A stretch of DNA of 64,000 nucleotides, from positions 124,001 through 188,000 of the forward strand of contig NZ_PJIP01000008.1 of assembly GCF_002929375.1 (NCBI RefSeq), in the 5' to 3' direction. A program made the translations under genes and the position numbers. The notes beneath the pieces are model-generated. The model saw only the letters and a program-made list of their open reading frames with translations. It searched no databases and was not told the DNA's origin. Numbering within the stretch: position 1 is the stretch's first letter; every line of letters begins with the position of its first letter. The DNA comes from Arthrobacter sp. DWC3 (GTDB taxonomy: Bacteria; Actinomycetota; Actinomycetes; Actinomycetales; Micrococcaceae). Positions 25,384-33,583 of the stretch are shown piece after piece.

Positions 25384-26083
25384 CGCCCGGTTCCTTGGGG
25401 GTCAGCGGCCGCCCGAGGACCGTCATGCCGAGGAACTCGCGGACGTGCGTGAGCTCCTGCAGGGTGATGCTGTGGAACATGTTCGAGTAGAGGATCTTGG
25501 TCAGCGCGGTGTGCCCGACGAGCCAGGCGTGCGTGAACTCGACCATCTCGGGCGCGATGACGGGATCCTCCTGGTCCCTCCCCCAGAAGAACGGCGTCCG
25601 TGAGGCCGCGGCCTCGTCGTCGCGGAAGAAGGCGTGGTCCTCCGAGGGCACGGCGAAGCCCGAGAGCCCCACGACGCACGCGAAGTCGGCGGGCCGGTGG
25701 CGCAGGAGGGACGTCGCGACGCCCATGCCCTGGGAGAAGCCGAGGAGGCTGACGCTGCTGTGGTCCCCGCGGACGGTGTCGAGCCACGCGGAGACGGCGC
25801 CCACGCTGTCCACCACGCGGTCCACGGAGTAGTCGTCCTCGCGGGCCAGCGGGAACCAGGAGAAACCCGGGCCCGCCGGTCGGGGGGCCCGGACCGATGC
25901 CACGGTGAACTCGGCCGGCAGGTGGTCGGTGAGTCCCATGAGGTCCTGCTCGTCGGCCATGTACCCGTGGAACAGGACGAGCAGGGGCGTGCCCTTCCGC
26001 TCGGGTTCGGGCTTCGACCAGAGGACCACCGGATCCCAGGAGCCGGGAGGGGATGCTGCGGTGCCGCGGGCGGTGTCGATCAT
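25370..26083 (-). CDS. Phospholipase/carboxylesterase-type alpha/beta hydrolase
   Basis: This is a 237-residue esterase of the carboxylesterase/phospholipase 2 family. LLVLFHGYMADEQDL gives the oxyanion region, LLGFSQGMG the nucleophile Ser, and a late Asp (DPVI) and a His complete the probable triad. No signal peptide is visible. I chose ATG 26083; ATG 26092 is the alternative. CAGAAT ends just upstream, so the message is probably leaderless. The last 14 bp overlap the convergent S4 gene. Substrate unknown. Confidence 0.82.
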   Translation of the reverse strand: MIDTARGTAASPPGSWDPVVLWSKPEPERKGTPLLVLFHGYMADEQDLMGLTDHLPAEFTVASVRAPRPAGPGFSWFPLAREDDYSVDRVVDSVGAVSAWLDTVRGDHSSVSLLGFSQGMGVATSLLRHRPADFACVVGLSGFAVPSEDHAFFRDDEAAASRTPFFWGRDQEDPVIAPEMVEFTHAWLVGHTALTKILYSNMFHSITLQELTHVREFLGMTVLGRPLTPKEPGVSRA

Positions 26084-26140
26084 GGCGTCCATTCTGGCAC
26101 GGCCCGCACGCCCGGTCCGGGAGCGGGCGGGGGTGCCGGC

Positions 26141-26169
26141 TTGGCGCCTCACCCGGGACTTGCGAGAAT
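26141..26169 (+). promoter_or_regulatory. Promoter with leaderless start for the SGNH hydrolase
   Basis: TTGGCG (26141-26146), a 17-nt spacer and GAGAAT (26164-26169) form a promoter whose start would fall on the GTG at 26176. On the other strand CAGAAT (26096 down to 26091) serves the divergent esterase. Confidence 0.65.
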
Positions 26170-26175
26170 GGCGCG

Positions 26176-27057
26176 GTGACCCCACCCAGCGCGGAGACTC
26201 CCCTGCCGAATGCGAGCGACCCCATCCCGAACGGACCGATGATCGATCCGGCCCTCCACTCCGAACCGCATCCCTGGCACCGCTACGCCGCGCTCGGCGA
26301 CTCCTTCACGGAGGGCATCGGCGATCCGAACCCCGAGAGCATCGGCGGGAACCGCGGCTGGGCGGACCGTGTCGCGGAGGAACTGGCCCGGGGGCAGCAC
26401 GATTTCGCCTACGCGAACCTCGCGGTCCGCGGGCGCCTGCTGCAGCAGATCATCGACCAGCAGGTGGAGCCCGCCCTGGCCCTGCGACCCGACCTGGTGA
26501 CCATCTCGGCCGGCGGGAACGACCTCATCAGGCCCGGCGGGGACCCGGACGTGCTGGCGGAGAAGCTCGACGCCGTGGTCGCGACCCTCGCCTCCAGGGG
26601 CGCCACCGTGGTGCTCTTCACGGGCCCGGACGTCCGCGAGACCGTCCTCGGCAGCATCCGGTCGAAGACCGCCATCTACAACGAGAACCTGCGCATCGTC
26701 GCGACACGCCACGAGGCGGTGATCGCCGACATGTGGGCCCTGCGGCAGCTCAAGAACCCGCAGATGTGGTCCTCCGACCGCCTCCACTTCTCACCGCTCG
26801 GCCACCACACCATCGCCGCGATGGTGCTGGACACCCTCGCGGTGCGCCACACGCTCGAGCCGCTCCAGCCCAAGGACCTCCCGGCCCGGACCTGGCGTGC
26901 GGCCCGGGCGGAGGACTTCGTGTGGGCCCGCGAGTACTTCGTGCCGTGGGTGCTTCGGCGGCTGCGCCACCAGTCGTCGGGTGACGGCGTGATCGCGAAG
27001 CGGCCCGAGCCCGTGCCGATCTTCGGGCCGGGCATGCCGCCGGGCGCCGCCGACTAG
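26176..27057 (+). CDS. SGNH/GDSL hydrolase
   Basis: This is a 293-residue SGNH-fold esterase. Block I is ALGDSFTEG with the nucleophile Ser, block III SAGGNDLIR with the oxyanion Asn, and block V SDRLHFSPLGHHTIA with the Asp-x2-His pair. There is no signal peptide, so the enzyme is cytoplasmic. Substrates of such actinobacterial members are unknown; acyl esters are likely. GTG at 26176 is chosen because a promoter -10 ends 7 nt before it. A hairpin terminator follows. Confidence 0.88.
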   Translation: MTPPSAETPLPNASDPIPNGPMIDPALHSEPHPWHRYAALGDSFTEGIGDPNPESIGGNRGWADRVAEELARGQHDFAYANLAVRGRLLQQIIDQQVEPALALRPDLVTISAGGNDLIRPGGDPDVLAEKLDAVVATLASRGATVVLFTGPDVRETVLGSIRSKTAIYNENLRIVATRHEAVIADMWALRQLKNPQMWSSDRLHFSPLGHHTIAAMVLDTLAVRHTLEPLQPKDLPARTWRAARAEDFVWAREYFVPWVLRRLRHQSSGDGVIAKRPEPVPIFGPGMPPGAAD

Positions 27058-27066
27058 CAGCGCCAC

Positions 27067-27115
27067 ACAGCAGGAACGACCGACCCGACGGGCGTCGGGC
27101 GGTCGTTCCTGCTGT
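27067..27115. terminator. Long hairpin terminator
   Basis: ACAGCAGGAACGACCG pairs with CGGTCGTTCCTGCTGT around an inner CCGACG/CGTCGG pairing. The hairpin starts 10 nt after the SGNH stop and lies before the end of the convergent 80-residue gene, so it can act in both directions. Confidence 0.8.
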
Positions 27116-27163
27116 CCCGACGGGCGGGACCCATAGGCCTGCGGCATAGGCCTGCTGCGGTCC

Positions 27164-27406
27164 TCAGGCGTCGAGGGAGACCTCGCCGTTGGCCACCGCG
27201 TCGGCGCAGGCGCTGAGGTCCGGCCCGGGCTTGAAGTCCACGAACTGCGGCTGCAGTTTCTGGAAGAGGAACTCGTAGACCTCGTCGCGGGACTTGCCCT
27301 CCATGGTCTCCACGGCCTCGCGGACGGCACCCTGCAGGGCGCGGTCGGAGTCCAGCAGGATCTTGTCGCGTGCTTCCTGGTTCCAGCCGATGGTGCTCAG
27401 TTCCAC
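27164..27406 (-). CDS. 80-residue conserved-looking acidic helical protein
   Basis: A GTG at 27406 with GGAG about 7 nt upstream opens an 80-residue protein. It is acidic and helical (WNQEARDKILLDSDRALQGA), with GKSRDEVYEFLFQKL in the middle and an Asp/Ala-rich end containing one Cys. I do not recognise the family. It follows metX on the same strand, 71 nt after its stop, so it could be on the metYX transcript. Codon use matches its neighbours. Confidence 0.65.
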   Translation of the reverse strand: MELSTIGWNQEARDKILLDSDRALQGAVREAVETMEGKSRDEVYEFLFQKLQPQFVDFKPGPDLSACADAVANGEVSLDA

Positions 27407-27477
27407 GAACAGCTCCTCGCGTCGTTGGGTCCGCGGCGGACGCCCCGGACGTGCCCGTTGGTAAGCAGGCTTAGCTC

Positions 27478-28659
27478 CTAGCCTAGGTGGCCGCCGGAGG
27501 AAACCCAACCGGTAGCTGCGCCCGAGGCGTAGAAGGCGGCGCGGAGCTCGCCGTCGAGCTGGTGGATCTGCGTGAGGAAGGCGTCGTGGCCCACCGGTGA
27601 GGAGATCATGTGGACGGTCACGTCCCCGGGCAGCCCGGCGGCGAGGCGCCCCGACTGCTCCGGGAAGTACAGCCGGTCGGTGTCGACGGCCGCGATGAAG
27701 AACTGCGCCGTCGCCGCTCCGAGGGCGGCGTCGAGACTCCCGCGCCCGCGGGCCGCGTCGTGGCTCATGAGCGCCTCGGTCAGGATGACGTAGCTGTTGG
27801 CGTCGAAACGGTCCACCAGCTTGTCGGCCTGGTGGTCGAGGTAGCTCTCCACCCGGTAGCGGCCGCGGCCGGCGGGCAGGACGGCCCCGAGGGGCTGCTC
27901 GTCGTCCTGCTCCGCACGGCCGAAGCGCGCTTCCAGCTCCTGCTCCGAGCGGTAGGTGATGTGCGCGATGCGCCGGGCGAGGCCGAGGCCCGCATCCGGG
28001 TGCGGGCCGTCGTAGTAGTCCCCGCCGCGGTACGCCGGATCGAGGCGGATGGCCTGCAGCTGTGCCTGGGCGAACGCTATCTGTTCGGCCGAACTGGCGG
28101 CAGTGCAGGCGACGACGGCGCACCGCTCCACGCGCTGCGGATACGTCAGTGCCCACTCGAGGGCGCGCGCCCCGCCCATCGACCCGCCGATCACGGAGTG
28201 CCAGCGGCCGATCCCGAGCCGGTCGGCGAGCAGGGCCTCCGCCCGGACGGCGTCGCGGATGGTGACGAACGGGAAGCGCGATCCCCAGGGTGCGCCGTCG
28301 GGTGCGAGGCTGGCCGGGCCCGTCGACCCGTAGCAGCCTCCCAGCATGTTGACGGACACCACGAAGTAGCGGTCGGTGTCCACGGTGCGGCCGGGGCCCA
28401 CGAGCGAGTCCCACCAGCCCTCCTCCTCCGAGGCGCCGCGCGCCACGTGGGAGCTGCCCGTCAGGGCGTGCTGCACGAGCACCGCGTTGGAGCCGTCGGC
28501 GTCGAGCCGCCCCCAGGTCTCGTAGGCGAGCTGGACGTCGGGCAACTCGCCTCCGGTCTCCAGGGCCAGCGGCCCGATCGACGCGATGCGCAGGAGTCCG
28601 TCTCCCGACGGTGCGCCGTCGATCCCGGGGTGCGATGGAGCAGCAGGGTAGGTGGTCAC
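27478..28659 (-). CDS. metX: Homoserine O-acetyltransferase
   Basis: This is a 393-residue alpha/beta-hydrolase-fold enzyme that acetylates homoserine with acetyl-CoA, the first committed step to methionine. LAYETWGRLDADGSNAVLVQHALTG carries the substrate-binding segment (cited here as LAYETWG and QHALTG). Nucleophile Ser160 sits in VIGGSMGGARALEW, and the late AVDTDRLYFPEQS and PVGHDAFL supply the Asp and His. Length matches actinobacterial MetX. The GTG at 28659 is 6 nt after the metY stop, so the pair is cotranscribed under the SAM-IV riboswitch. Confidence 0.95.
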   Translation of the reverse strand: MTTYPAAPSHPGIDGAPSGDGLLRIASIGPLALETGGELPDVQLAYETWGRLDADGSNAVLVQHALTGSSHVARGASEEEGWWDSLVGPGRTVDTDRYFVVSVNMLGGCYGSTGPASLAPDGAPWGSRFPFVTIRDAVRAEALLADRLGIGRWHSVIGGSMGGARALEWALTYPQRVERCAVVACTAASSAEQIAFAQAQLQAIRLDPAYRGGDYYDGPHPDAGLGLARRIAHITYRSEQELEARFGRAEQDDEQPLGAVLPAGRGRYRVESYLDHQADKLVDRFDANSYVILTEALMSHDAARGRGSLDAALGAATAQFFIAAVDTDRLYFPEQSGRLAAGLPGDVTVHMISSPVGHDAFLTQIHQLDGELRAAFYASGAATGWVSSGGHLG

Positions 28660-28665
28660 GGAGGG

Positions 28666-29982
28666 CTAGGCTCCTTTGGCGGCGCGGAATCCCGCGTCGA
28701 GGTCGGCGAGGATGTCGTCGATGTTCTCGAGGCCGACGGCGAGCCGCACCAGGCCCGGGCGCACGCCGGCCGTGAGCTGCGCCTCCGCCCCGAGCTGGCT
28801 GTGCGTGGTCGACGCCGGGTGGATGACGAGCGAACGGACGTCACCCACGTTCGCGACGTGGGAGTGCAGCTCGAGGGCGTCCACGAAGCGCTTGCCCGCC
28901 TCCAGCCCGCCGGCGATGTCGAAGCTGACGATCGCCCCGGTGCCGTTGCGCCCGTACTTCCTCCCGCGCTCGTACCAGGGACTGGAGCTGAGCCCGGCGT
29001 AGGCGACGCCCTCGACGTCGTCGTGCCCCTCGAGCCACTCGGCGACCGCCTGCGCGTTCTGCACGTGGCGCTCCAGGCGGAGGCTGAGGGTCTCCAGGCC
29101 CTGCGCGATGAGGAAGGCGTTGAAGGGCGAGACCGCGGACCCGAGGTCGCGCAGCAGCTGCACGCGCGCCTTCAGGATGTACGCGAGGTTGGCGCCGAGC
29201 GCGCCGCCCACCCCGAGGTCCCGCGCGTAGACGAGCCCGTGGTAGCTCTCGTCCGGCGTGTTGAAGCCCGGGAACCGCTCGGGGTACTTGGCGAAGTCGA
29301 AGTTCCCGGAGTCGACGATGACGCCCGCGATCGCGGTGCCATGGCCGCCGAGGTACTTCGTGGCCGAGTGCACCACGATGTCCGCACCCCACTCGATGGG
29401 CCGGATCAGGTACGGCGTGGAGAGCGTGTTGTCCACGATCAGGGGCACCCCGTGCTCGTGGGCTACGGCGCTGACGCCCTCGAGGTCCAGCACGTCCTGC
29501 CGCGGGTTGGACACCACCTCGCCGAAGAACAGCTTGGTGTTGGGGCGGACGGCGGCCCGCCACTGCTCGAGGTCGTCCGGGTCCTCCACGAAGGTGGTCT
29601 CGATGCCGAACTTCTTCAGCGTGTGCTTGAAGAGGTTGTAGGTACCGCCGTAGAGGCTGGGGCTGGCCACGATGTGGTCCCCGGCCTCGGCGACATTGAG
29701 GACGGCGAAGGTCTCCGCGGCCTGCCCCGAGGCGAGCAGCAGTGCGCCGACCCCGCCCTCGAGGCTCGCGATGCGCGTCTCCACGGCCTCCTGGGTGGGA
29801 TTCCCGATGCGCGTGTAGATCGGGGCGAGCTCCGTCAGTGCGAACCGGTTCGCGGCGCTCTCCGCGCTCGGGAAGACGAACGACGTCGTCTGGTAGATGG
29901 GCAGCGCACGCGCCCCCGTGGCTGGATCCGGCACCTGGCCGGCATGGATCTGGCGTGTCTCAAAGGACCAATCGTTGGACAT
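28666..29982 (-). CDS. metY: O-acetylhomoserine aminocarboxypropyltransferase (sulfhydrylase)
   Basis: This is a 438-residue PLP enzyme of the Cys/Met-metabolism family that makes homocysteine from O-acetylhomoserine and sulfide. The Schiff-base Lys209 is in VVHSATKYLGGHG. PIYQTTSFVFPSAE and YTRIGNPTQ near the N-terminus and SNPRQDVLDLEG are typical of MetY. The ATG at 29982 follows AGGGAG. It is the first gene after the SAM-IV riboswitch and metX follows at once, giving direct sulfhydrylation of homoserine to homocysteine. Confidence 0.95.
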   Translation of the reverse strand: MSNDWSFETRQIHAGQVPDPATGARALPIYQTTSFVFPSAESAANRFALTELAPIYTRIGNPTQEAVETRIASLEGGVGALLLASGQAAETFAVLNVAEAGDHIVASPSLYGGTYNLFKHTLKKFGIETTFVEDPDDLEQWRAAVRPNTKLFFGEVVSNPRQDVLDLEGVSAVAHEHGVPLIVDNTLSTPYLIRPIEWGADIVVHSATKYLGGHGTAIAGVIVDSGNFDFAKYPERFPGFNTPDESYHGLVYARDLGVGGALGANLAYILKARVQLLRDLGSAVSPFNAFLIAQGLETLSLRLERHVQNAQAVAEWLEGHDDVEGVAYAGLSSSPWYERGRKYGRNGTGAIVSFDIAGGLEAGKRFVDALELHSHVANVGDVRSLVIHPASTTHSQLGAEAQLTAGVRPGLVRLAVGLENIDDILADLDAGFRAAKGA

Positions 29983-30069
29983 GGTGCTCCCTGTCGAAAG
30001 GGCTCCTCCTCGTCCGCTGCTCCCGCAGGCGGGGTTGCCGCCGAGAGGAACGTCGGCCCCGCAGGAGCC

Positions 30070-30185
30070 CGCGCTTGCGCGACGCCGGTCTGGCGCCGCA
30101 CCTGGTCCTCACCCGGGGCACCCCACCGCGGTTGGAGGGTTGCCGGCCAGCAAGCCGGGGCTTCGTGCTGGCACTCATGACCTGC
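30070..30185 (-). promoter_or_regulatory. SAM-IV riboswitch upstream of metY-metX
   Basis: Read on the minus strand from 30182, GGTCATGAGTGCCAGC, then AAGCCCCGGCTTGCTGGC, CGGCAACCCTCC, CGCGGTGGGGTGCCCCGGG and GAGGACCAGG match the known SAM-IV core order in actinobacterial methionine leaders. The closing P1 strands are GGTC and GACC, and a further stem (GGCGCC...GGCGTC) follows. The leader then runs about 90 nt to the metY ATG. There GGGCTCCT can pair with AGGAGCCC, and CCCT-N6-AGGG overlaps the ribosome site, so control could be at translation start. S-adenosylmethionine binding would repress. Confidence 0.85.
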
Positions 30186-30395
30186 CTCCATGGAAACCCA
30201 TGCGGGCGGATCCGGCAACACGTGTGACATTGCGTGAAGGAGTGCGGTCCAGGCGCCCCCGGCGGGCGGGACGGACGCGGCAGGAGGGGTCGGCAGGAGG
30301 CGGTGAGGAGGCGGTGGGCAGGCACGCGGGAGGCACGATCAGGAGTAAGGGCAGCCTAAGTCGAGACGCACATCACTTAGTGCAACACTGTCGGC

Positions 30396-31037
30396 ATGCG
30401 CCTGGACCACGTCTCTTACGCCTGTGAACCCGATGGACTTGCCGCGACCGCCGACCGCATCTCGGCCCGGCTCGGCATGGAGCCGGTGAAGGGCGGTGTG
30501 CACCCCCGCTTCGGCACCCGGAACATGATCTTCCCGCTGGCCAACGGCCAGTACCTCGAGGTCGTGGAGGTCCTCAACCACCCTGCGTCGGACAAGGCGC
30601 CGTTCGGCCAGGCCGTCCGCGCCCGGTCCGAGGCCGGCGGCGGCTGGATGGGCTGGTGCGTGGCCGTGGACGACCTCGGACCCTTCGAGGAGCGTCTCGG
30701 CCGCAGCGCGGTCCCCGGCAACCGCAAGTTCCCCGACGGCCAGGAGCTCACCTGGCAGCAGATCGGCATCAAGGGGCTCATCGCGGACCCGCAGGTCCCC
30801 TACCTGCTGCGGTGGGACGACGGCACCGAGGACCTCCACCCGTCGAAGGCGCGGCCGGCCTCGGTGAAACTGGACTGCCTCACCATCGCCGGATCGTCCG
30901 AGCGCGTCACCGAATGGCTCGGGACGGACGTCGAGGCGACGCTCGACGGCGTGCAGGTCCAGTGGATCGCGCCAAACGGGACGCCCGGCATCATGTCGGT
31001 GACCTTCGAGACCGGCGACGGACGGATCGAGATCTGA
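30396..31037 (+). CDS. VOC/glyoxalase-like domain protein
   Basis: This is a 213-residue protein beginning MRLDHVSYACEPDGLA, the first strand of a glyoxalase-like (VOC) fold, with a second beta-alpha module after about residue 125. Possible metal ligands are His5 and Glu residues in QYLEVVEV. Substrate unknown; related proteins bind small ligands or act as dioxygenases or isomerases. AACACT ends 7 nt before the ATG, so the message may be leaderless. A CACTTAGTG palindrome lies just upstream (30375-30383) and a terminator follows. Confidence 0.8.
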   Translation: MRLDHVSYACEPDGLAATADRISARLGMEPVKGGVHPRFGTRNMIFPLANGQYLEVVEVLNHPASDKAPFGQAVRARSEAGGGWMGWCVAVDDLGPFEERLGRSAVPGNRKFPDGQELTWQQIGIKGLIADPQVPYLLRWDDGTEDLHPSKARPASVKLDCLTIAGSSERVTEWLGTDVEATLDGVQVQWIAPNGTPGIMSVTFETGDGRIEI

Positions 31038-31046
31038 CACCCGACC

Positions 31047-31085
31047 ACGACGAAGGGGACCGGCGGAGTCGGTCCCCTTCGTCGT
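31047..31085. terminator. Hairpin terminator between convergent genes
   Basis: Sixteen bases, ACGACGAAGGGGACCG (31047-31062), pair perfectly with 31070-31085 around a 7-nt loop. It lies between the stops of the VOC and DUF1540 genes and is fit to end both. Confidence 0.85.
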
Positions 31086-31098
31086 CACCGCGCGGGAA

Positions 31099-31386
31099 TC
31101 AGGCGTGCGTGTAGGTGAGGCAGTCGGCCGCCTCGGCGCCGGGGCCCACCTTCACCGCGGGGGCGCTGCACAGCAGGTCGTGGTTGAAGGAGCACTCGGC
31201 GCGCTGGCAGGCTCCCACGTGCGCCAGCATCTTCGGGAGGCCGCCGCTGACCGACGTGTCGATGAACGTGGCGCAGGACGCGTGCTCCTCGCTCCCGGAC
31301 ACCGTGATGGCGACGGCGGTACAGCCGTCGTGGTTGAACGAGCAGTTGTGGACACTGCACTCGGAGACACTCGTGACGACGCTCAT
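31099..31386 (-). CDS. Cys-rich protein with two DUF1540 motifs
   Basis: This is a 95-residue protein with two copies of the DUF1540 pattern: CSVHNCSFNHDGCTAVAITV and, near the C-terminus, CQRAECSFNHDLLCSAPAVKV. Each ends in a further Cys (HASCATF, AADCLTY), giving eight paired Cys in all. The family is thought to bind metal, but its role is unknown. The ribosome site AGGAGG before the ATG at 31386 is strong. It stands alone behind an AT-rich control region. Confidence 0.82.
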   Translation of the reverse strand: MSVVTSVSECSVHNCSFNHDGCTAVAITVSGSEEHASCATFIDTSVSGGLPKMLAHVGACQRAECSFNHDLLCSAPAVKVGPGAEAADCLTYTHA

Positions 31387-31462
31387 CGTTCCTCCTGGTT
31401 CCGTGGCGGCCCGGTCGGCACCGCGTGCGATCGATGGGAGAAACGCTAACACCGCCATCCTC

Positions 31463-31484
31463 GGAAAATTTAGTCATGATTTCC
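31463..31484. promoter_or_regulatory. AT-rich inverted repeat before the DUF1540 gene
   Basis: GGAAAATTTAGTCATGATTTCC has outer arms GGAAA/TTTCC and an inner TCATGA palindrome, in an otherwise GC-rich region. On the minus strand TAAATT lies inside it and could be a -10. It may be an operator or a UP-like element for the DUF1540 gene. Confidence 0.35.
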
Positions 31485-31517
31485 GCGCGCAAATAGGGAA
31501 AGCAAGGCTTCGCTTAC

Positions 31518-32321
31518 TCAGCCGCCGATACCGATGGCGGGCCCGAGGAGGGCGAATCCGACGAACCCTGCGGTGTCGATGAGCGCGTGGGCGATCACGA
31601 GCGGCATGACCCTCCGCGTGCGCGTGTAGAACCAGGCGAACAGCAGGCCCATGAGGACGTTGCCGATGAAGGGTCCGAACCCCTGGTAGAGGTGGTAGCT
31701 GCCGCGCACCAGGGCGCTCGTGACGATGACGGCGGGCGTGGACCAGCCGAGCTCCCGCAGGCGGATGAACAGGTAGCCCACCACGATGACCTCCTCGAGC
31801 ACCGCGTGCCGCACCGCGGACAGCACGAGCACCGGGACGGTCCACCAGTAGGAATCGAGCGCGGCGGGCACCAGGGCCGTGGTGATGCCGAGGGCCCGGC
31901 CCCCGGCGTACACGCCCAGGGTGCCGACGCCGATGACCACCGCCAGGCCCACGCCGGAGCCCACCGTGCGCAGGGGCTTCTCGAACGTGAACCCGAGGCG
32001 CCGGAACGCGGACACGCCGTGCCCGCCGAGCAGGAACAGGACGAGGGCCACGGGCACCAGCGCGAAGAGGATGTCCAGGAGCTGGTAGGTGAGGTCGAAG
32101 TACTGCCGGTCGTTGAGCACCGGGTTCAGGGTGGTGGTCTGCGCCGCGAGCGGTCCCCGCGTGAGCTTCTCCGCCAGGTTCACCACGGCGTAGACGCTCG
32201 ACTGTCCGAGCGACAGCCCGAAGACGATCAGCACCTCCGCCGTGATGCGCCGCCTGCGGGCCGCGGCGTCGGGGTGGAGGTGGTCGGCGGTCGGCGCGGG
32301 GGACGCGGGCTCGGCAGGCAT
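31518..32321 (-). CDS. CPBP-family intramembrane metalloprotease-like protein
   Basis: This is a 267-residue protein with about seven helices. The CPBP (Abi/Rce1-like) motifs are AVLEEVIVVGYLFIRLRELG, which has the double Glu but Val where the usual EExxxR Arg would stand, then GSYHLYQGFGPFIGN with catalytic His and Asn, then IAHALIDTAGF with the last His. Membrane proteolysis of prenylated or peptide substrates is the family role; the real substrate is unknown. GAGGAT ends 7 nt before the ATG at 32321, which suggests a leaderless transcript. It is downstream of hutI but has its own start signal. Confidence 0.82.
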   Translation of the reverse strand: MPAEPASPAPTADHLHPDAAARRRRITAEVLIVFGLSLGQSSVYAVVNLAEKLTRGPLAAQTTTLNPVLNDRQYFDLTYQLLDILFALVPVALVLFLLGGHGVSAFRRLGFTFEKPLRTVGSGVGLAVVIGVGTLGVYAGGRALGITTALVPAALDSYWWTVPVLVLSAVRHAVLEEVIVVGYLFIRLRELGWSTPAVIVTSALVRGSYHLYQGFGPFIGNVLMGLLFAWFYTRTRRVMPLVIAHALIDTAGFVGFALLGPAIGIGG

Positions 32322-32380
32322 GGCGCTATCCTCGCAGCGGCCGCCGTGGATTCCCAGCCGGACGCCGGCCGCGGGACGGC

Positions 32381-33583
32381 CTAGCGCACCCGGCGCCCCG
32401 CCTTCCAGACGGCGTGCACGAGGGGCATCCCCGGACGGTAGGCGAGGTGCGTCGCCGACGGCGCGTCCAGCAGCTGCAGGTCGGCGCGGTGCCCGACGGC
32501 GAGCGAGCCGACGGCGCGGCGGCCGTCGGCGTCCTCGCCCGTGTGGCGGCGCAGGGCGAGGGCCCCGCCGAACGTCGCGGCGCGGACCGCCTCGTGCACG
32601 GTCAGGCCCATCTGCAGCACCGCGGTGGCGACGCAGAAGCCCATGGAGCTCGTGTAGGACGTGCCGGGGTTGCAGTTGCTGGCCAGGGCCAGCTGCACGC
32701 CGGCGTCGAGCAGGCGCCGCGCGGGCGGGAAGGGCTGGCGCGTGGAGAGGTCGCAGGCGGGCAGGCACGTGGCGACGGTGCCGGGCGCCGCCCCGTCGGC
32801 GAAGCCGGACCAGGTGTCCGCGAGCGCCGCGACGTCGGCGTCGGCGAGGTGGTTGGCGTGGTCCACGCTGGCAGCCCCGACCTCGACGGCGAGCAGGACG
32901 CCGTCGCCCGGTCCGAGCTGGTTGCCGTGCACGCGGAGCCCGAGGCCGGCGGCGGCGCAGGCCCCGAGCACGTGGCGCGCCTGGTCGGCGGTGAAGGCAC
33001 CCCGCTCGCAGAAGACGTCGGCCCAGCGGACGTGCGGCAGGACGGCGTCGAGCATGGGGCCCGCCACGAGGTCGGTGTACGCGTCGGCGTCCTGCCCCTC
33101 CGGGACGAGGTGCGCGCCGAGGTAGGTGACCTCGTCCACCACGCCCGTGGCGATGCGTGCGCTGCGGGCCTCGTGCCCGACGTCGAGCCCGTAGCCCGTC
33201 TTCGTCTCGAGGTAGGTGGTGCCGCCCGCCGCGGCCTCCGCGACGCGGGCGAGCAGGAGCCGCGTGAGGTCGTAGTCCCCCGCGGCGCGCGTGGCCCCGA
33301 CGGTCACGGCGATGCCGCCCGCCGCGTACTCCTGGCCCGCCATGCGCGCCTCGAACTCCGCCGTCCGGTCGCCGGCGAACACGAGGTGCGTGTGGCTGTC
33401 GACCCACCCCGGCAGGGCGGCGCGCCGGCCGGCGTCGTACGCCTCGTCGGCCGCGGGGGCGTGGGCGGCCGGGCCGATCCAGCTGATGCGCTCCCCCTCG
33501 AGGACGACGGCGGCGCCCCGGAGGACCGTGCCCTCGGTGTCCTGCGTGGTGAGTTCGCCGATGTTCGTGATCAGGACGGACAT
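32381..33583 (-). CDS. hutI: Imidazolonepropionase
   Basis: This is a 400-residue amidohydrolase-superfamily enzyme that opens the imidazolone ring to give N-formimino-L-glutamate, step 3 of histidine breakdown. Metal ligands are seen in [12 protein letters not shown] (HxH), then [20 protein letters not shown] and [23 protein letters not shown] is typical of HutI. The ATG at 33583 has GGAGGG upstream and lies inside the last codons of hutF (13-bp overlap), so the genes are coupled. It is the last hut gene in the minus-strand operon. Confidence 0.96.
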   Translation of the reverse strand: MSVLITNIGELTTQDTEGTVLRGAAVVLEGERISWIGPAAHAPAADEAYDAGRRAALPGWVDSHTHLVFAGDRTAEFEARMAGQEYAAGGIAVTVGATRAAGDYDLTRLLLARVAEAAAGGTTYLETKTGYGLDVGHEARSARIATGVVDEVTYLGAHLVPEGQDADAYTDLVAGPMLDAVLPHVRWADVFCERGAFTADQARHVLGACAAAGLGLRVHGNQLGPGDGVLLAVEVGAASVDHANHLADADVAALADTWSGFADGAAPGTVATCLPACDLSTRQPFPPARRLLDAGVQLALASNCNPGTSYTSSMGFCVATAVLQMGLTVHEAVRAATFGGALALRRHTGEDADGRRAVGSLAVGHRADLQLLDAPSATHLAYRPGMPLVHAVWKAGRRVR

